12,985 nt of DNA. It comes from Thermoleophilia bacterium. GTDB taxonomy: Bacteria > Actinomycetota > Thermoleophilia > Gaiellales > Gaiellaceae. Of this stretch, positions 1 to 6,958 are shown piece by piece (the stretch's first letter is position 1; each line of letters opens with the position of its first letter). The stretch spans positions 1-12,985 of the forward strand of contig JAOUEK010000013.1 in NCBI GenBank assembly GCA_029858755.1, given 5' to 3'. Position numbers and translations under genes: made by a program. The notes below the pieces were generated by a model. The model was not told where the DNA came from, searched no databases, and saw only the letters and a program-made list of their open reading frames with translations.

Positions 1-954
1 TACCGACGCCACTACCTGCTCGGCCTCGCGGGCGGGCTCGCCGTCGCCGCCGCGTGGCTTCTCGGCGGGAAGCGACCGGGACGCCGTCTGCCGCGGGCGG
101 CTGCGGCCCCCCTTGCTTCCGGGCCCGCGCGCACGTGGATCGTCCTGCCCACGTACAACGAGGCGGAGAACGTCGAGCCCATGGCCCGCGCCCTGCTCGC
201 CGTCGTCGAGCGGCATCGGCTCGACGCCCATGTTCTCATCGTCGACGACGGCTCGCCGGACGGTACCGGCGTGCTCGCCGACGCGATCGCCCGCGAGAAC
301 GCCCGGGTACACGTCCTCCACCGCACGACGAAGGATGGGCTCGGTCGCGCCTACGCGGCGGGCTTCCGTGTCGCTCTCGAGCACGGCGCCGACCTGCTCG
401 TGCAGATGGACTGTGACTTCTCCCACGACCCTGAGGATGTGCCGCGACTCGTCGCAGCCGCCGGCGATGCCGACCTCGTGCTGGGCTCGCGGTACGTCAC
501 CGGCGGGGCAACCGAGAACTGGGGGCTGCTGCGCAGGCTGATCAGCCGTGGCGGCGGCTTCTATGCGAGGAACGTCCTCGGCATCCCGATCCGTGACCTG
601 ACGGGAGGCTTCAAGTGCTTCCGGCGGACGGCGCTCGCCGAGGTCGAGGTGGACACCGTCGGGGCGGCGGGGTACGGGTTCCAGATCGAGACGACGTATC
701 GAGCCCTCCGTCGCGGGCTGGTCGTGCGGGAAGTGCCGATCGTCTTCCATGAGCGCCGTGCCGGGTCGTCGAAGATGTCGTTCAGGATCGTGCTCGAGGC
801 GATGCTTCTCGTGCCCAAGCTTCGCCTGCAACGAGTGCGCGCACTGCGTTCCCCGGACGTGCCGCCGCCGGTCGCCCCATCCCTGGTACCCCGGGAGCCG
901 CGCGCGGCCATGTCGAGCGACAACCGGTCGCCGACGCGCGCGCGGCTTCGCTGA
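1..954 (+). CDS. Polyprenyl-phosphate mannose synthase (DPM1/Ppm1-like GT2), 5' partial
   Basis: Family role: transfers mannose from GDP-mannose to polyprenyl phosphate at the cytoplasmic membrane face, supplying donors for protein O-mannosylation and lipoglycans. The reading frame is open from base 1 to TGA at 952-954 (317 visible codons). From the first visible codon, residues about 5-22 form a hydrophobic segment, followed by a basic/alanine-rich linker. The GT-A domain begins near residue 45 with WIVLPTYNEAENVEP. Then come VDDGSPDGTG, the metal-binding MDCDFSHDP (DxD-like), LGSRYVTGG, RDLTGGFKCFRR, GYGFQIET, and the typical C-terminal block HERRAGSSKMS...EAMLLVPKLR. The ATG at 181 cannot be the start, because PTYNE lies upstream of it and no ATG, GTG or TTG precedes it in frame. 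The gene therefore starts left of the window. By analogy with the two-domain Mycobacterium tuberculosis Ppm1, the upstream part may be an apolipoprotein N-acyltransferase-like membrane domain; this is inference from one visible membrane segment. It converges on the gene ending at 973. Confidence 0.9.
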   Translation, partial: YRRHYLLGLAGGLAVAAAWLLGGKRPGRRLPRAAAAPLASGPARTWIVLPTYNEAENVEPMARALLAVVERHRLDAHVLIVDDGSPDGTGVLADAIARENARVHVLHRTTKDGLGRAYAAGFRVALEHGADLLVQMDCDFSHDPEDVPRLVAAAGDADLVLGSRYVTGGATENWGLLRRLISRGGGFYARNVLGIPIRDLTGGFKCFRRTALAEVEVDTVGAAGYGFQIETTYRALRRGLVVREVPIVFHERRAGSSKMSFRIVLEAMLLVPKLRLQRVRALRSPDVPPPVAPSLVPREPRAAMSSDNRSPTRARLR

Positions 955-960
955 CTCCCC

Positions 961-991
961 GCGCCGGGCGGCCTAGCTGGCCGGCTGGCGC
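961..991. terminator. Hairpin at convergent gene ends (bidirectional terminator candidate)
   Basis: The arms GCGCCGGGCGGCC (961-973) and GGCCGGCTGGCGC (979-991) form a 13-bp stem with one G-T wobble and one mismatch around a 5-nt loop (TAGCT). The structure lies between the stop at 954 and the stop at 973 of the opposing gene, overlapping the end of the latter. Neither strand has a T-tract, so it is not a canonical intrinsic terminator. In a GC-rich actinobacterium a bare hairpin could still stop or stabilise both transcripts (inference). Confidence 0.5.
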
Positions 992-1317
992 GTGGCGTCC
1001 ACCGCGGCCCGCGCCTGCCGCTCGTACGGGTTCTTCCAGTAGCCGGAGAGGAGGTAGCTGAGCGGCATCCGCACCGGGTGGTGCTGCATCTGCCACACGT
1101 GGCACAGCTCGTGCGTGATCAGGTCCTCCGAGACGTCGGCGCTCCGCAGCAGCATCCCGAAGTGGAACGCGTGGCCGTCGAAGCGGCGAAACCACGGCAG
1201 CCGGAAGAACCACGGAGTGACCAGGACGACGACATGGTCGATCCGCACCGGGCGCGGCCACCAGCCAAGGCCGTCGAGGCGCTCCTTGGCGCGGGCCAGG
1301 CGCGCGTCGCGGGACAT
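973..1317 (-). CDS. Small putative zinc metallopeptidase-like protein (HELCH motif)
   Basis: A 114-residue protein starting at ATG 1317, four nt after the stop of the preceding gene, so it is very probably co-transcribed with it. It carries a clear HExxH zinc signature, ITHELCHVWQ, at residues 67-76 (H69, E70, H73). Further on, YWKNPYERQA at residues 93-102 offers E99 as a possible third ligand, as in gluzincins. The layout resembles the short zincin-like cores of DUF4157-type proteins, where HELxHVxQ is followed by a Glu in an NPxE-like stretch. I see no signal peptide. The segment around residues 28-45 is hydrophobic and aromatic (VVVLVTPWFFRLPWF) and could touch the membrane. It is far shorter than a typical peptidase and could be a zinc-binding protein without peptidase activity. 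Its place as third gene behind an FtsH-like protease suggests a role in the same membrane quality-control process (inference). Confidence 0.7.
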   Translation of the reverse strand: MSRDARLARAKERLDGLGWWPRPVRIDHVVVLVTPWFFRLPWFRRFDGHAFHFGMLLRSADVSEDLITHELCHVWQMQHHPVRMPLSYLLSGYWKNPYERQARAAVDATRQPAS

Positions 1318-1321
1318 CGGG

Positions 1322-2191
1322 CTAGGCCGCGAGGGGGCTCAACAGCAGCACGGCGCTGCCGTCCTGCGCCTGCCGGTACGCGTACTGGAAGACGCGGGGA
1401 AGCGTGACTCGGTCGACCGTCGCCAGCTCACGCGCCGGGATCTCGCCGACGCCTGGTGTCTTGGCCGTCAGCGTCTCGGCGAGCGGCCGACGCAGCTCGG
1501 CAGCCAGGTCACGGCGCTCGAGGAAGACGGCGGTTGAGCTGATCTCCCCGTCGGGCGTCTGGGGAAGCGCCGGCGGCAGCAGCACTGCGAGCGAGTCGAT
1601 GCCCTCCACGTAGCGGAACGTGTACAGCGCCAGCTCGAGGGCCTGGCGGCGGAGCAACGTGTGGCGCGCCTCCGAGGGCTCGCCGAAGGGGATCGAGCAG
1701 CTCTCGCCGAGGCCGCAGAGCACCACCTGGAGCGTCTTCTGCGTGTCCACGATGCGCACGTCGTCCTCCTCCTGCAGGCCGGCGCTCGTGTCGGGGAGCA
1801 CCGCCACGGCGGTGATCGGCACCTGCACCGCCTGGCCGTCCGCGGACGTCACCCGCGGCGGGCCGATCAGCGCGACCGCGAGCTGGTTGCCGCCGACCCG
1901 GTACTGCTTCGAGACGTGGTCGGCGATCTGGCGCGCCTGCGTGAGGTCGGTACCCGTCGGCTGCCACTCCGACCACGCCTGTGCGGGGCCGGAGTCGGGC
2001 TTCGCGACGAGGACGAGGAACGCGCCGATACCCACACCCGCGACGGCGGCGAGCGTGAGGTAGACGAACGCGAAGCGACCCCGGTAGCCCGTGCGACGGG
2101 CCCGCTCGGTCCGCGACCCGGACGAGGGCGACGCCACCGGGCGCGCCACCTCGGCGTCGACGACCGGGCGCTCGGCAGCAGCGTCGCTCAC
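1322..2191 (-). CDS. Single-pass membrane protein of unknown function, partner of the ftsH-like gene
   Basis: A 289-residue protein. I take the GTG at 2191-2189 as start: it overlaps the upstream TGA in a GTGA arrangement, typical of translational coupling. The frame is open further upstream to ATG 2284, but that part lies inside the ftsH-like gene. Residues 1-38 are polar and Arg-rich and probably cytoplasmic. Residues about 40-63 form one strong transmembrane helix (AFVYLTLAAVAGVGIGAFLVLV). The remaining ~225 residues should lie outside the membrane and start with an SEWQPTG segment. C159 and C165 (CGLGESC) could form a disulfide outside the cell. I recognise no family: there is no SPFH/HflK-HflC signature and no catalytic motif. 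The context suggests an accessory or adaptor subunit of the protease encoded immediately upstream. Confidence 0.75.
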   Translation of the reverse strand: MSDAAAERPVVDAEVARPVASPSSGSRTERARRTGYRGRFAFVYLTLAAVAGVGIGAFLVLVAKPDSGPAQAWSEWQPTGTDLTQARQIADHVSKQYRVGGNQLAVALIGPPRVTSADGQAVQVPITAVAVLPDTSAGLQEEDDVRIVDTQKTLQVVLCGLGESCSIPFGEPSEARHTLLRRQALELALYTFRYVEGIDSLAVLLPPALPQTPDGEISSTAVFLERRDLAAELRRPLAETLTAKTPGVGEIPARELATVDRVTLPRVFQYAYRQAQDGSAVLLLSPLAA

Positions 2192-4614
2192 GACGTGCCC
2201 CCCGGGGAGCCGTTGCCGGAGACCGGCTCTGGGAGCGCGGCACGCGCTGGCCCGAACTGGGCCGAGAAGGACAGCGGCGGCCATGACGACTCGTCGGACA
2301 GGTCGATGTCGGGAATCGTGATGTTCGCTCCGTCGAGCAGCTCCAGGAGCTCGTCACCGAAGATCTCGCGCTTCTCGCGCAGCGCGTCGGCGATCGACTC
2401 GACGGCGGTCCGGTTGTGGACGACGAGGTTGTGGGCGGCGACGTACGCCTGCCCGAGGATCTGCGCGGCGAGCGCGCGCTTCGCCGGGTCGGACAGCGAG
2501 CCCGAGACCGGGTCTTGGATGAACGGGCCGCCGCCCGTGCGGTTCATGATCTGCACCCCGATCTTCTCGAAGCGCTGCAGGATGCGGAGGCGCGCGTCCT
2601 CCTCCGTCTCGTTGGGCAGCGGCGTCACGTGGACGGGCTCCGGCCCCATCGCAGCGGCGCCGACCATCGCGGCGGCCTGCGCGGTCGCGGACATCACATC
2701 GCCGCCGACGCCGACGGTGTTCTCGCCGTAGAAGACGCGCTCCGCCGCCATCGCGCCGAGGCCCCAGACGAGGCGCGCGAACATCTCGCTCTGGAAGCGG
2801 CCGAAGCGCTCCTCCTTCTCGAGCGCCTGGTGGTGCCCGAGCGAGCCGCCGCGCATGCGGATCGACAGCCGCGTGGACTCGGCGCCCTCCATGTACACGT
2901 GACCGCACGCAGCGTGGCCCGCCTCGTGGATCGCCACGGCCGTGGTCTCCTTGGGGATGTAGTCGATGCCGACCGCCGTCCCCGCCTCGAGCGTGGTCAT
3001 CGCCTCGACGAGGTCCTCCCACGTGAACGCCTCCCGCCCGGAGTGGTGGGAGATGGTCAGCGCCATGGACGTGACCTGCTCGATCATCGCTGGCGAGTAG
3101 CCGTTCGTGACGCGGGCGATCTCGTGGCGGCGCTTGGGAGCGTCCAGCTCCTCGTCGTGCGCGACCTTGTCGATGTAGAGGTCGAGGATGTCGAGGCGGT
3201 CCTGCTGCGTCGGTGTGCGGAACCACACGTGACGCCCCATGCGGCCGGGCCGGGTGAGCGCCGGGTCGAGCCGCTCCATCGGGACGTTGGTCGCTCCGAT
3301 GAAGTAGATCTGCTCCCTGCGCGGGCGTGCAGCCGGCACGCGCAGCGACAGCTTCCCCACACGCCGCGGCACGATGTAGATGCCGTCGAGGAACGCGTTC
3401 GCCTTGTTGGTGAAGAACTTCTTGAAGAAGGGCGGGTTGTCGATGCCGTCCATCACCACGAGCAGCTGGTTGAGCGCGAGCCCGCCGCCCATGCCCATGC
3501 CGCCGGGGAACATGAAGCTGCGGATCGACTCCAGCTTCGCGTAGACGCCGCCGAGTGCCGCCGGCGGGCGCGAGGCGCGCTCCGCGAACAGCCGCTCCCG
3601 CCACGCACGGGTCTCCAGGATCAGGTCGCCCGATGGGTTGAGGGCGCCGTGCGGGCCGAAGAACAGGTGCCCGGAGGGGTCGAGGTCGCCGGTGTAGCCC
3701 GTCGCCCCCGGGGCGCCCTGGCCGAGCGCCTGACGACGCATGCCGACCGCGTCGATCTCGTCGATGAAGACGATGCACTGGCCGCCCCACTTGCGCGCCA
3801 GCTTCTTCGCGCGCCGGGCGAGGATGCGGACGATGATCGCGTCGATGCCGATGAAGGTCGCGGCGAAGCCGGAGCCCGGGATCGAGATGAACGGCGAGTT
3901 GAAGCCGGTGGCGATCGCCTTCGCCAGCATCGTCTTGCCGGTGCCGGGCGCGCCCAGGAAGAGCAGGCCGCGCTCGCGCTTGCCGCCGGCGCGCTCGAAC
4001 TGCTCGCCCGACTGCCAGATCGACACCACCCGGCGTACCTCTTCCTTCGCCTCCACCTGGCCGCGCACGTCGTCGAGCTTCACGCCCCACTGCGCGTCGC
4101 CGGGCTCGAAGGCCTGGATCTGCGACAGGTTCATCAGCAGCAGCGGGCCGAAGAGGATCACGAAGTTGAAGACCAGGAAGAGCGGCAGCATCACCATCAG
4201 CGGCAGGATCTGGATCAGCAGGTCCGCGCTGAGGAATCGCGAGGCGAGGAACCAGAGCAGGCCGGCGACGATCGCGAGCTTCAGCCAGAAGCGCCAGAAC
4301 CACACGCGGCGCCGGGCGACCACGTCGTCCTCGCGCAACGCGGGGCTGTCGAGCCCGAACAGGCTCGGCCACGGGATCAGCCGGTGGAAGAGGAGGTCGA
4401 CCAGGCCGCGGAAGACGACGACCATCGCGAGCGACGCGAGCAGGGCCGTCCACCAGCTCCACCCCTGCTGCTGCGTGAACCAGACGTAGAGCGCGGGGCT
4501 CGTCAGCAGCGCCACGAAGGTCGCGGCACGGGTCAGGCGCCGCCAGCTGGAAGCGAGCTCCTGGGCAGCTTCGCCGTGGGCGAACGTGCCGGGAAGCGGC
4601 TCCGCGCTGGCCAT
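2188..4614 (-). CDS. Divergent FtsH-like membrane AAA+ zinc metalloprotease with inserts in the ATPase domain
   Basis: An 808-residue membrane-bound ATP-dependent protease; FtsH relatives extract and degrade membrane and misfolded proteins. About four hydrophobic segments (residues ~30-48, 53-75, 106-125, 131-163) precede the ATPase, unlike the two of canonical FtsH, and no sizeable extracytoplasmic domain is evident. Walker A GAPGTGKT is at 221-228, pore loop FIG at 254-256 (usually FVG), Walker B IVFIDEID at 281-288, and the second region of homology with arginine fingers (ATNVP...RPGR) at 441-458. The peptidase has HEAGH at 563-567 and the likely third zinc ligand D639 (VGGDVMSAT). Two insertions are striking: about 90 residues separate DEIDAVG from LNQLL (about 18 in FtsH) and about 45 separate MDGID from FIGATN (about 8). 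The usual GGGHDEREQT stretch is missing. ATG 4614 is chosen because TACACT lies 6 nt upstream (leaderless); a frame extension to 4785 would run through the divergent cyclophilin gene. A canonical ftsH may exist elsewhere, so I give no symbol. Confidence 0.9.
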   Translation of the reverse strand: MASAEPLPGTFAHGEAAQELASSWRRLTRAATFVALLTSPALYVWFTQQQGWSWWTALLASLAMVVVFRGLVDLLFHRLIPWPSLFGLDSPALREDDVVARRRVWFWRFWLKLAIVAGLLWFLASRFLSADLLIQILPLMVMLPLFLVFNFVILFGPLLLMNLSQIQAFEPGDAQWGVKLDDVRGQVEAKEEVRRVVSIWQSGEQFERAGGKRERGLLFLGAPGTGKTMLAKAIATGFNSPFISIPGSGFAATFIGIDAIIVRILARRAKKLARKWGGQCIVFIDEIDAVGMRRQALGQGAPGATGYTGDLDPSGHLFFGPHGALNPSGDLILETRAWRERLFAERASRPPAALGGVYAKLESIRSFMFPGGMGMGGGLALNQLLVVMDGIDNPPFFKKFFTNKANAFLDGIYIVPRRVGKLSLRVPAARPRREQIYFIGATNVPMERLDPALTRPGRMGRHVWFRTPTQQDRLDILDLYIDKVAHDEELDAPKRRHEIARVTNGYSPAMIEQVTSMALTISHHSGREAFTWEDLVEAMTTLEAGTAVGIDYIPKETTAVAIHEAGHAACGHVYMEGAESTRLSIRMRGGSLGHHQALEKEERFGRFQSEMFARLVWGLGAMAAERVFYGENTVGVGGDVMSATAQAAAMVGAAAMGPEPVHVTPLPNETEEDARLRILQRFEKIGVQIMNRTGGGPFIQDPVSGSLSDPAKRALAAQILGQAYVAAHNLVVHNRTAVESIADALREKREIFGDELLELLDGANITIPDIDLSDESSWPPLSFSAQFGPARAALPEPVSGNGSPGGTS

Positions 4615-4620
4615 CGTCGC

Positions 4621-4626
4621 AGTGTA
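4621..4626 (-). promoter_or_regulatory. -10 box TACACT of the ftsH-like operon (leaderless)
   Basis: On the minus strand TACACT matches TANNNT and ends 6 nt before ATG 4614, the spacing expected when transcription starts at or next to the start codon. No good TTGACA-like -35 box is present at 16-18 nt. An inverted repeat lies just upstream at 4631-4647. Confidence 0.6.
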
Positions 4627-4630
4627 CGTT

Positions 4631-4647
4631 CGTCGCCAGCGGCGACG
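4631..4647. promoter_or_regulatory. Inverted repeat in the divergent ftsH-like/cyclophilin promoter region
   Basis: CGTCGCC-AGC-GGCGACG is a perfect 7-bp inverted repeat with a 3-nt centre. It begins 4 nt upstream of the ftsH-like -10 box and covers its spacer and part of the -35 position, so a bound regulator would affect that promoter. The repeat is entirely GC-rich, so chance is a real possibility. Confidence 0.35.
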
Positions 4648-4677
4648 CTGTTGGCGATCTGTTAAGGGCCACATGAT

Positions 4678-4686
4678 TGCTAGCGT
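4678..4686 (+). promoter_or_regulatory. Extended -10 box TGCTAGCGT of the cyclophilin gene (leaderless)
   Basis: TAGCGT at 4681-4686 fits TANNNT and is preceded by TGC, an extended -10 element. Seven nt separate it from ATG 4694. This spacing supports ATG 4694 over the in-frame ATG at 4673, although AAGGG at 4664-4668 lies close upstream of that alternative. Confidence 0.55.
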
Positions 4687-4693
4687 CCTGTCC

Positions 4694-5155
4694 ATGACTC
4701 GAGCAACGCTGCATACGACGAACGGCCCGATCGAGGTGGAGCTCCACTCCGCCGACGCCCCGAAGACGGTGGAGAACTTCACCAAGCTGGTGAGCGAGGG
4801 GTTCTACGACGGCCTCTCCTTCCACCGCGTGATCCCCGACTTCATGATCCAGGGCGGCTGCCCTCGCGGCGACGGCACCGGCGGCCCCGGCTACACGTTC
4901 GAGGACGAGCCGAACGACCACCCGGTCGTGCGCGGCGCCCTGGCGATGGCGAACGCCGGGCCCAACACGAACGGCTCCCAGTTCTTCGTCGTCACCGCCG
5001 AGGCCTGCCCCTGGCTCGACGGCAAGCACACCGTGTTCGGGCACGTCACCGCCGGCCTCGACGTCGTGGACGCGATCTCGGTGGCCGACCGCGACGGGCG
5101 CGACCGGCCGACGACGCCGATTACGATCGACCGGGTCGAGCTCGCCGCCGACTGA
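4694..5155 (+). CDS. ppiB: Cyclophilin-type peptidyl-prolyl cis-trans isomerase
   Basis: A 153-residue single-domain cytoplasmic cyclophilin that catalyses cis-trans isomerisation of Xaa-Pro bonds and assists folding. It has no signal peptide or membrane segment. Family motifs appear in order: [15 protein letters not shown] (residues 15-29), [13 protein letters not shown] (43-55, with the catalytic Arg of FHR), [17 protein letters not shown] (82-98) and [12 protein letters not shown]. The Trp of WLDGKH, associated with cyclosporin binding, is present. Length is normal for short bacterial PpiB-type enzymes. It is transcribed divergently from the ftsH-like operon. Such pairing may simply share a regulatory region, but both products act on protein folding state. 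The symbol marks the family; strict orthology to Escherichia coli ppiB is not established. Confidence 0.93.
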   Translation: MTRATLHTTNGPIEVELHSADAPKTVENFTKLVSEGFYDGLSFHRVIPDFMIQGGCPRGDGTGGPGYTFEDEPNDHPVVRGALAMANAGPNTNGSQFFVVTAEACPWLDGKHTVFGHVTAGLDVVDAISVADRDGRDRPTTPITIDRVELAAD

Positions 5156-5175
5156 CGGGCGGCGGCACGTCGGAG

Positions 5176-5192
5176 CCCGGTGCCGGACCGGG
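5176..5192. terminator. Hairpin between convergent cyclophilin and GGDEF genes
   Basis: CCCGGT (5176-5181) and ACCGGG (5187-5192) form a perfect 6-bp stem with a 5-nt loop (GCCGG), extendable by a G-T pair. It lies in the 48-nt gap between stops at 5155 and 5204. It has no T-tract in either direction, so terminator activity is only suggested by position. Confidence 0.45.
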
Positions 5193-5203
5193 TCGAGTGC
5201 TGC

Positions 5204-5848
5204 CTAGCGCGAGTCGACGAGGTTGCGGTCGGCGCGCTGCAGCAGCTCGGCCGGGGAGGTGACGTCCGGCGTCAGCGTCGCCACGCCCGCGTGGATCCAG
5301 TCGCCGAGGGCGTCACGGATCCGATCGGCGAGGATGCGCGCGCCGTCGAGCGGCGTGTGCGGGAGGATCACGGAGAAGTCGTCGTCGCCGATCCGGGCCG
5401 CGATGTCGCTGACGCGCAGTCGCGAGAGCAGCAGCTCGGAGACGACGAGCAGCAGTCGGTCGCCGGCGTCGTAGCCCTGCGCGGCGTTGACGTTGGCGAG
5501 GCCGTCGACGTCGAGCGTGAGCAGCGACAGCGGATGGTCGTAGCGCCGCGCCGCCGCGAACTCGCGGCGCAGGTCGTCGAAGAAGCGGCTGCGGTTGCGG
5601 AGGCCGGTGAGCGGATCGACGCTGGCGGCGAGCTCGACCTCCTGTTCCAGGAGCGCCTTCTCCGTGGCGAGGTCGACCCAACCCGGCGCCACGCCGTCGT
5701 CCGCGAGCGCAGCGTGGATCTCGTCCAGCAGCGCGGACGCCTTCTCCGCCGGTACCGCCTGGCGGACGGCGCTCTCGATGCGCTGCCACGCGGTGCCGGA
5801 GAGGCTGCCCGGCGTCGGTGCCGTCACGTTCGCTCGATCGGTGTGCAC
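5204..5848 (-). CDS. Small degenerate GGDEF-domain protein (probable c-di-GMP receptor)
   Basis: A 214-residue soluble protein. Residues 1-75 are mostly helical without a recognised sensor domain, and a GGDEF domain follows. DPLTGLRNRSRF (78-89) and LDVDGLANVNAAQGYDAGD (112-130) are typical, keeping the metal Asp (D115), N121 and D130. The signature motif is altered to GDDDF at 154-158 in place of GG(D/E)EF, so the second Gly and the catalytic Glu are changed and diguanylate cyclase activity is doubtful. The inhibitory I-site RxxD is intact as RVSD at 145-148, exactly five residues before the signature. This combination suggests c-di-GMP binding without synthesis. The C-terminus stops at RADRNLVDSR, before the usual ALYxAKxxGRN helix ends. 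GTG 5848 is the longest start; GTG 5827 is an alternative. No TANNNT box precedes either, so the start is uncertain. It is divergent to the SDR gene. Confidence 0.85.
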   Translation of the reverse strand: MHTDRANVTAPTPGSLSGTAWQRIESAVRQAVPAEKASALLDEIHAALADDGVAPGWVDLATEKALLEQEVELAASVDPLTGLRNRSRFFDDLRREFAAARRYDHPLSLLTLDVDGLANVNAAQGYDAGDRLLLVVSELLLSRLRVSDIAARIGDDDFSVILPHTPLDGARILADRIRDALGDWIHAGVATLTPDVTSPAELLQRADRNLVDSR

Positions 5849-5916
5849 ACGCTCAGTCTTCGGGGCGCCGGGGGCTGCGGGCGTCCCTCGAACGGGGGAT
5901 CTGTGCGTTCCCGATG

Positions 5917-5922
5917 TAGGCT
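5917..5922 (+). promoter_or_regulatory. -10 box TAGGCT of the SDR gene (leaderless)
   Basis: TAGGCT matches TANNNT and ends 6 nt before the GTG start at 5929. There is no Shine-Dalgarno sequence in that gap. I see no clear -35 element. Confidence 0.6.
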
Positions 5923-5928
5923 CCCGCC

Positions 5929-6672
5929 GTGGAGCTGGCGGGTCGGACCGCGATCGTCACCGGGGCCTCGTCGGGCATCGGCGCGGTCACGGTGCGCAGG
6001 CTCCGGGAGGCCGGCGTGCGGGTCGTCGGCGGAGCACGCCGCGTCGAGCGGATCGACGCCGACGTCGCGTTGCGGCTCGACGTGACGGACGAGGAGGGTG
6101 CGCGCGCGTTCGTCGCCGACGCCGTCGACGCGCTCGGCGGCGGGATCGACATCCTCTACAACAACGCAGGCCTCGCGCTCGGCCGCGCCCCGTTCTGGGA
6201 GTCGACGCCCGAGGACGAGGCGGCCGTGGTGCACACGAACGTCGACGGGGCGATGCGCATGACGCGACTCTGCCTGCCGCACATCCGCGACGGCGGTCAC
6301 ATCCTCTTCACCGGCTCGGTCGCCGGCCGGCAGGCATACCCCAACGGCGCCTCTTACATCGCCGCCAAGTTCGGCCTCCGCGGGTTCGTGTACGCGCTGC
6401 GGGAGGACCTGCTCGGGCGGCCGATACGCATCACCACGGTCGACGCGGGGCTCGTCACCGGCACCGAGTTCTCCCGCACCCGCTTCAAGGGCGACGAGCG
6501 CAAGGCCGCAGCCGTGTACGAGGGCGTCGACACACCGACTGCGGATGACGTCGTGGACTGTGTGCTCTTCGCGCTGACGCGGCCGTTGCACGTGAACATC
6601 GACGAGATCGTGATGAAGGCGCTCGCACAGTCGAGCGGCGCCCGCATCGTCCGCCGCGGCGAGGCGTCCTAG
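5929..6672 (+). CDS. Short-chain dehydrogenase/reductase, YdfG-like
   Basis: A 247-residue classical SDR oxidoreductase using NAD(P)H. It shows the dinucleotide-binding motif TGASSGIG at residues 11-18, LDVTD at 51-55, NNAG at 79-82, and the complete catalytic tetrad N105 (HTNV), S131 (TGSVAG), Y144 and K148 (SYIAAK). The arginines after the first beta strand (GARRVER, 36-42) favour NADP(H). The C-terminal stretch GTEFSRTRFKGDE and the end NIDEIVMKALAQSSG resemble the YdfG/3-hydroxy acid dehydrogenase branch, whose members oxidise serine, allo-threonine and 3-hydroxy acids; the true substrate cannot be read from sequence. The GTG start is set by the TAGGCT box 6 nt upstream. The gene stands alone, divergent to the GGDEF gene, and is followed by a repeat-containing non-coding region. 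Confidence 0.9.
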   Translation: MELAGRTAIVTGASSGIGAVTVRRLREAGVRVVGGARRVERIDADVALRLDVTDEEGARAFVADAVDALGGGIDILYNNAGLALGRAPFWESTPEDEAAVVHTNVDGAMRMTRLCLPHIRDGGHILFTGSVAGRQAYPNGASYIAAKFGLRGFVYALREDLLGRPIRITTVDAGLVTGTEFSRTRFKGDERKAAAVYEGVDTPTADDVVDCVLFALTRPLHVNIDEIVMKALAQSSGARIVRRGEAS

Positions 6673-6687
6673 CACCGCAGACCGCCG

Positions 6688-6727
6688 CTCCCCGCAGATT
6701 GGGAGTCCTGCGAGTGGATTCCCGATC
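6688..6727. repeat. Repeat copy 1 with 11-bp hairpin
   Basis: The copy begins CTCCCCGCAG (6688-6697). Its hairpin has arms GATTGGGAGTC (6697-6707) and GATTCCCGATC (6717-6727), which pair over 11 bp with two G-T wobbles around a 9-nt loop. It starts 16 nt after the SDR stop, so it could also protect or end that transcript. It aligns with copy 2 over about 37 nt. Confidence 0.55.
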
Positions 6728-6773
6728 GCGACGATCCCCGAAGGCGGCCGCTGTCTGGGCCGCGAGGCCTCGA

Positions 6774-6810
6774 CTCCCCGCAGCTCGGGAATGCGCCGAG
6801 CGGACTCCCC
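6774..6810. repeat. Repeat copy 2 with 6-bp hairpin
   Basis: The copy begins with the same CTCCCCGCAG (6774-6783) and keeps GGGA, CGAG and GGA-TCCC at the same offsets as copy 1. Its own perfect stem is GCTCGG (6783-6788) with CCGAGC (6796-6801) and a 7-nt loop. Differences between the copies are spread along the unit, so they are old or are members of a degenerate family. Confidence 0.5.
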
Positions 6811-6958
6811 GGTGGCGAAGCCGCCCACGTTCGCGGCCCATTGACTCAGGTCGCAGCGAGCTCTGAGTCCCCTCCGGGGTCGTACGAGGGAGAACGCATC
6901 ACTGCCGCTCGAGCAGCTGTGCCGCGAGAATCAGCGGAGCCCCGGCCGCGCTCGCGGT

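Noticed and set aside
953-962. GACTCCCCGC, matching part of the repeat at 6772-6781.
   Set aside because: Only 10 nt match and the surroundings differ; too short in DNA this GC-rich to call a third repeat copy.
4615-4785. Upstream extension of the ftsH-like frame to ATG 4785.
   Set aside because: It would overlap the divergent cyclophilin gene and cross both promoters; TACACT just before ATG 4614 gives a better start.
2354-5044. Very long open frames in other frames over the ftsH-like gene (plus strand 2416-4665; minus strand 2354-5044).
   Set aside because: They are Arg/Pro/Ala/Asp-rich shadow frames of GC-rich DNA; the AAA+ and HEAGH motifs lie only in the 2188-4614 frame.
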